Source: Methanobrevibacter_A sp964547125
GTDB lineage: Archaea; Methanobacteriota; Methanobacteria; Methanobacteriales; Methanobacteriaceae
Direction of reading: 5' to 3'
NCBI GenBank assembly: GCA_964547125.1
Contig: CAZJLS010000021.1
Coordinates: forward strand, 1 to 23,737
Length of the DNA: 23,737 bases
In this document: positions 22,527-23,737 of the stretch, piece after piece
Numbering within the stretch: position 1 is the first letter of the stretch
Layout: every line of letters starts with the position of its first letter
Notes under the pieces: model-generated
The model's database searches: none
What the model saw: only the letters and a program-made list of their open reading frames with translations
Told to the model about the DNA's origin: nothing
Translations under genes and position numbers: made by a program

Positions 22527-23093
22527 TTAATAAGATTTTTTAATCTTATCTAACTCTGCGATAATTTCTTCACAATGACTTATCCACTCATCTTTAATAA
22601 GCTCATCAGTAGCAATTACTGCAACAATATCCCCTCTAGACATATCTTTCATTATTTTAAAACCTTCAGGAACAATACGGAAAACAGCATCATAACACTT
22701 TCTTTTAAGATTCACATATGGATCATCAATAATCCAATCCCCAATATCCTTTTCACCATCCAATTCAATAATATATCTACTAGGCTGATGAACATTTTCC
22801 CTACCAAACTCCCCCCACAACTTACGAAGAACATTAGGAAGAAAATTCTCATTATTAATAGTTAAAACTGTTTTATCAGAAATATCATCATATTCAAAAC
22901 TAACAGCCTCACTCAAATGAACCTTTTTAGATGTTCCTTTAAGTTTCATCGCCATAATGAAAACAACCTCATTAGGATTAACATAAGCCCTAAGATCAAC
23001 AAGTGATGGTGCTAAAACCATATCTTGTAAAATTTGCTTAGTAATCATTTCATAAACTTTAGCACCTTCAGAATCATTAGATTCAATTAACAT
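22527..23093 (-). CDS. mmp17: Methanogenesis marker protein 17
   Basis: 188 residues beginning MLIESNDSEGAKVYEM, ending in a Lys-rich helix. Recognised by the overall pattern of this methanogen-only family (PSRYIIELDGEKDIGDW, the VPEGFKIMKDMSRGDIVAV segment). Mmp17 is found in essentially all methanogens and, as I remember from work on the methyl-coenzyme M reductase activation complex, is one of its subunits with McrC, Mmp3 and Mmp7. A Shine-Dalgarno GGGAGGAT supports the ATG; the nearer GTG would run into a stop at once. It lies 30 bases downstream of mmp15, so they form one transcript. Confidence 0.9.
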   Translation of the reverse strand: MLIESNDSEGAKVYEMITKQILQDMVLAPSLVDLRAYVNPNEVVFIMAMKLKGTSKKVHLSEAVSFEYDDISDKTVLTINNENFLPNVLRKLWGEFGRENVHQPSRYIIELDGEKDIGDWIIDDPYVNLKRKCYDAVFRIVPEGFKIMKDMSRGDIVAVIATDELIKDEWISHCEEIIAELDKIKKSY

Positions 23094-23123
23094 TACACTA
23101 AAATCCTCCCAAATTAATTAGAT

Positions 23124-23737
23124 TTATTTTTCATTACGATTACCCATACCACTTACAAGTAATGCTGAACCTACTGCTCCAATATGTTGTGAATATTCAG
23201 GAACTATAACATCTATACCTCCAAGTGTTTCACTAACCGCCTCAACAAGTCCAGAAATAAGACTAGTTCCACCAACTTGTATTAATGGTTCACGTATATC
23301 AATTTCTTGAAGTTGTTGCTCATATACTTGCTCAGAAACACTGTGACATGCAGCAGCTGCAACATCTTCAGGTGTTCCACCAGCAGCAAGAGTAGTTACT
23401 AAATCTTGAATACCGAATACAATACAATAACTGTTCAATTGAGCTTTTCTATAATCCCCTTTAACAGCCAATGGACCTAATTCAGTAATATCAACATCTA
23501 ATCTGCGACTTGTCATATCTAAAAATCTTCCAGAAGCCCCAGCACAAATACCCCCCATTGTAAAGTTATCAGGTATTCCATCATTTACAGTAATAACCTT
23601 ATTATCCATACCCCCAATATCTAAAACTGTTGCTTCACCTTTTTGATGTCCTGCTAGATATACTGCACCTTTAGCATTTACAGATAATTCTTCTTGAACA
23701 AGTTCTGCTTTTAATGTTTTACCAATGGTTAATCTAC
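23124..23737 (-). CDS. mmp15: Methanogenesis marker protein 15, BcrAD/BadFG-type ATPase (5' end outside window)
   Basis: The frame is open to the window edge at 23735, so the gene begins outside. The visible part holds the C-terminal half of an ASKHA-fold ATPase like the activators of 2-hydroxyacyl-CoA dehydratases: VLDIGGMDNKVI (phosphate loop), GGICAGASGRFLD with a cluster Cys, LNSYCIVF with the second Cys, and a second glycine loop IQVGGTSLISG, closing HIGAVGSALL. In the activators a [4Fe-4S] cluster bridges two subunits through such Cys and ATP drives electron transfer. Mmp15 is conserved in methanogens; its exact role is not established. Coupled to mmp17. Confidence 0.93.
   Translation of the reverse strand, partial: RLTIGKTLKAELVQEELSVNAKGAVYLAGHQKGEATVLDIGGMDNKVITVNDGIPDNFTMGGICAGASGRFLDMTSRRLDVDITELGPLAVKGDYRKAQLNSYCIVFGIQDLVTTLAAGGTPEDVAAAACHSVSEQVYEQQLQEIDIREPLIQVGGTSLISGLVEAVSETLGGIDVIVPEYSQHIGAVGSALLVSGMGNRNEK

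Noticed and set aside
1..23737. CRISPR array, insertion sequence, integrase or phage genes
   Set aside because: No regularly spaced direct repeats, no transposase or recombinase motifs and no att-like repeat of the tRNA end were seen.

Overview
The window comes from an AT-rich methanogenic archaeon of the Methanobacteriales, most like Methanosphaera. The evidence is an archaeal SRP (7S) RNA, a tRNA-Ser, archaeal translation and tRNA-modification genes (diphthine synthase, Trm5, a TGT/ArcS-like protein), the methanogenesis enzyme HdrBC, methanogenesis marker proteins 15 and 17, a 2-phosphoglycerate kinase, TATA-box promoters and Shine-Dalgarno sites of the AGGAGGTGAT type. Species assignment is an inference from gene content and base composition.

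Layout. 1-3289 (+): the end of a B12-binding-type radical SAM protein, a class I aminotransferase and a CDF zinc-type transporter, closely spaced. 3364-3815 (-): tRNA-Ser(GCT) and the 7S RNA, each with a TATA box. 4167-4645 (+): a RelB/RelE-type toxin-antitoxin pair. 4706-6743 (-): phosphoesterase, 2-phosphoglycerate kinase and CBS-domain protein. 6844-9725 (-): hdrC-hdrB, closed by a hairpin terminator, then two small conserved methanogen proteins. 9903-10640 (+): a TGT/ArcS-like protein without PUA domain. 10679-13627 (-): feoA and feoB behind a palindromic metalloregulator-type operator, followed by two small Cys-rich proteins, one of them only 38 residues. 13628-15555: a 1.9-kb gene-free stretch holding a chain of stem-loops and then an almost pure A/C strand. 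15556-16605 (+): an MTHFS-family protein and a small unknown. 16629-18016 (-): rubrerythrin, a 48-residue zinc ribbon and a Ser-rich membrane-anchored protein. 18017-18486: gene-free with a candidate small RNA. 18487-20548: diphthine synthase (-) and Trm5 (+), divergent. 20543-23737 (-): mtnA, nifB, mmp17 and mmp15.

How it fits together. HdrBC and Mmp15/17 serve the last step of methanogenesis. Next to mmp17/mmp15 lies nifB, the maker of the carbide-containing Fe-S cluster; no nitrogenase structural gene is in the window. This fits a role for NifB in making clusters for methyl-coenzyme M reductase activation. The Feo block would supply the iron. The most unusual points are HdrC with a 141-residue acidic low-complexity N-terminal extension, FeoB lacking the guanine-specificity Asp in G4, the twin operator at feoA, the new small Cys-rich ORFs, and the structured, strand-asymmetric desert at 13.8-15.5 kb.
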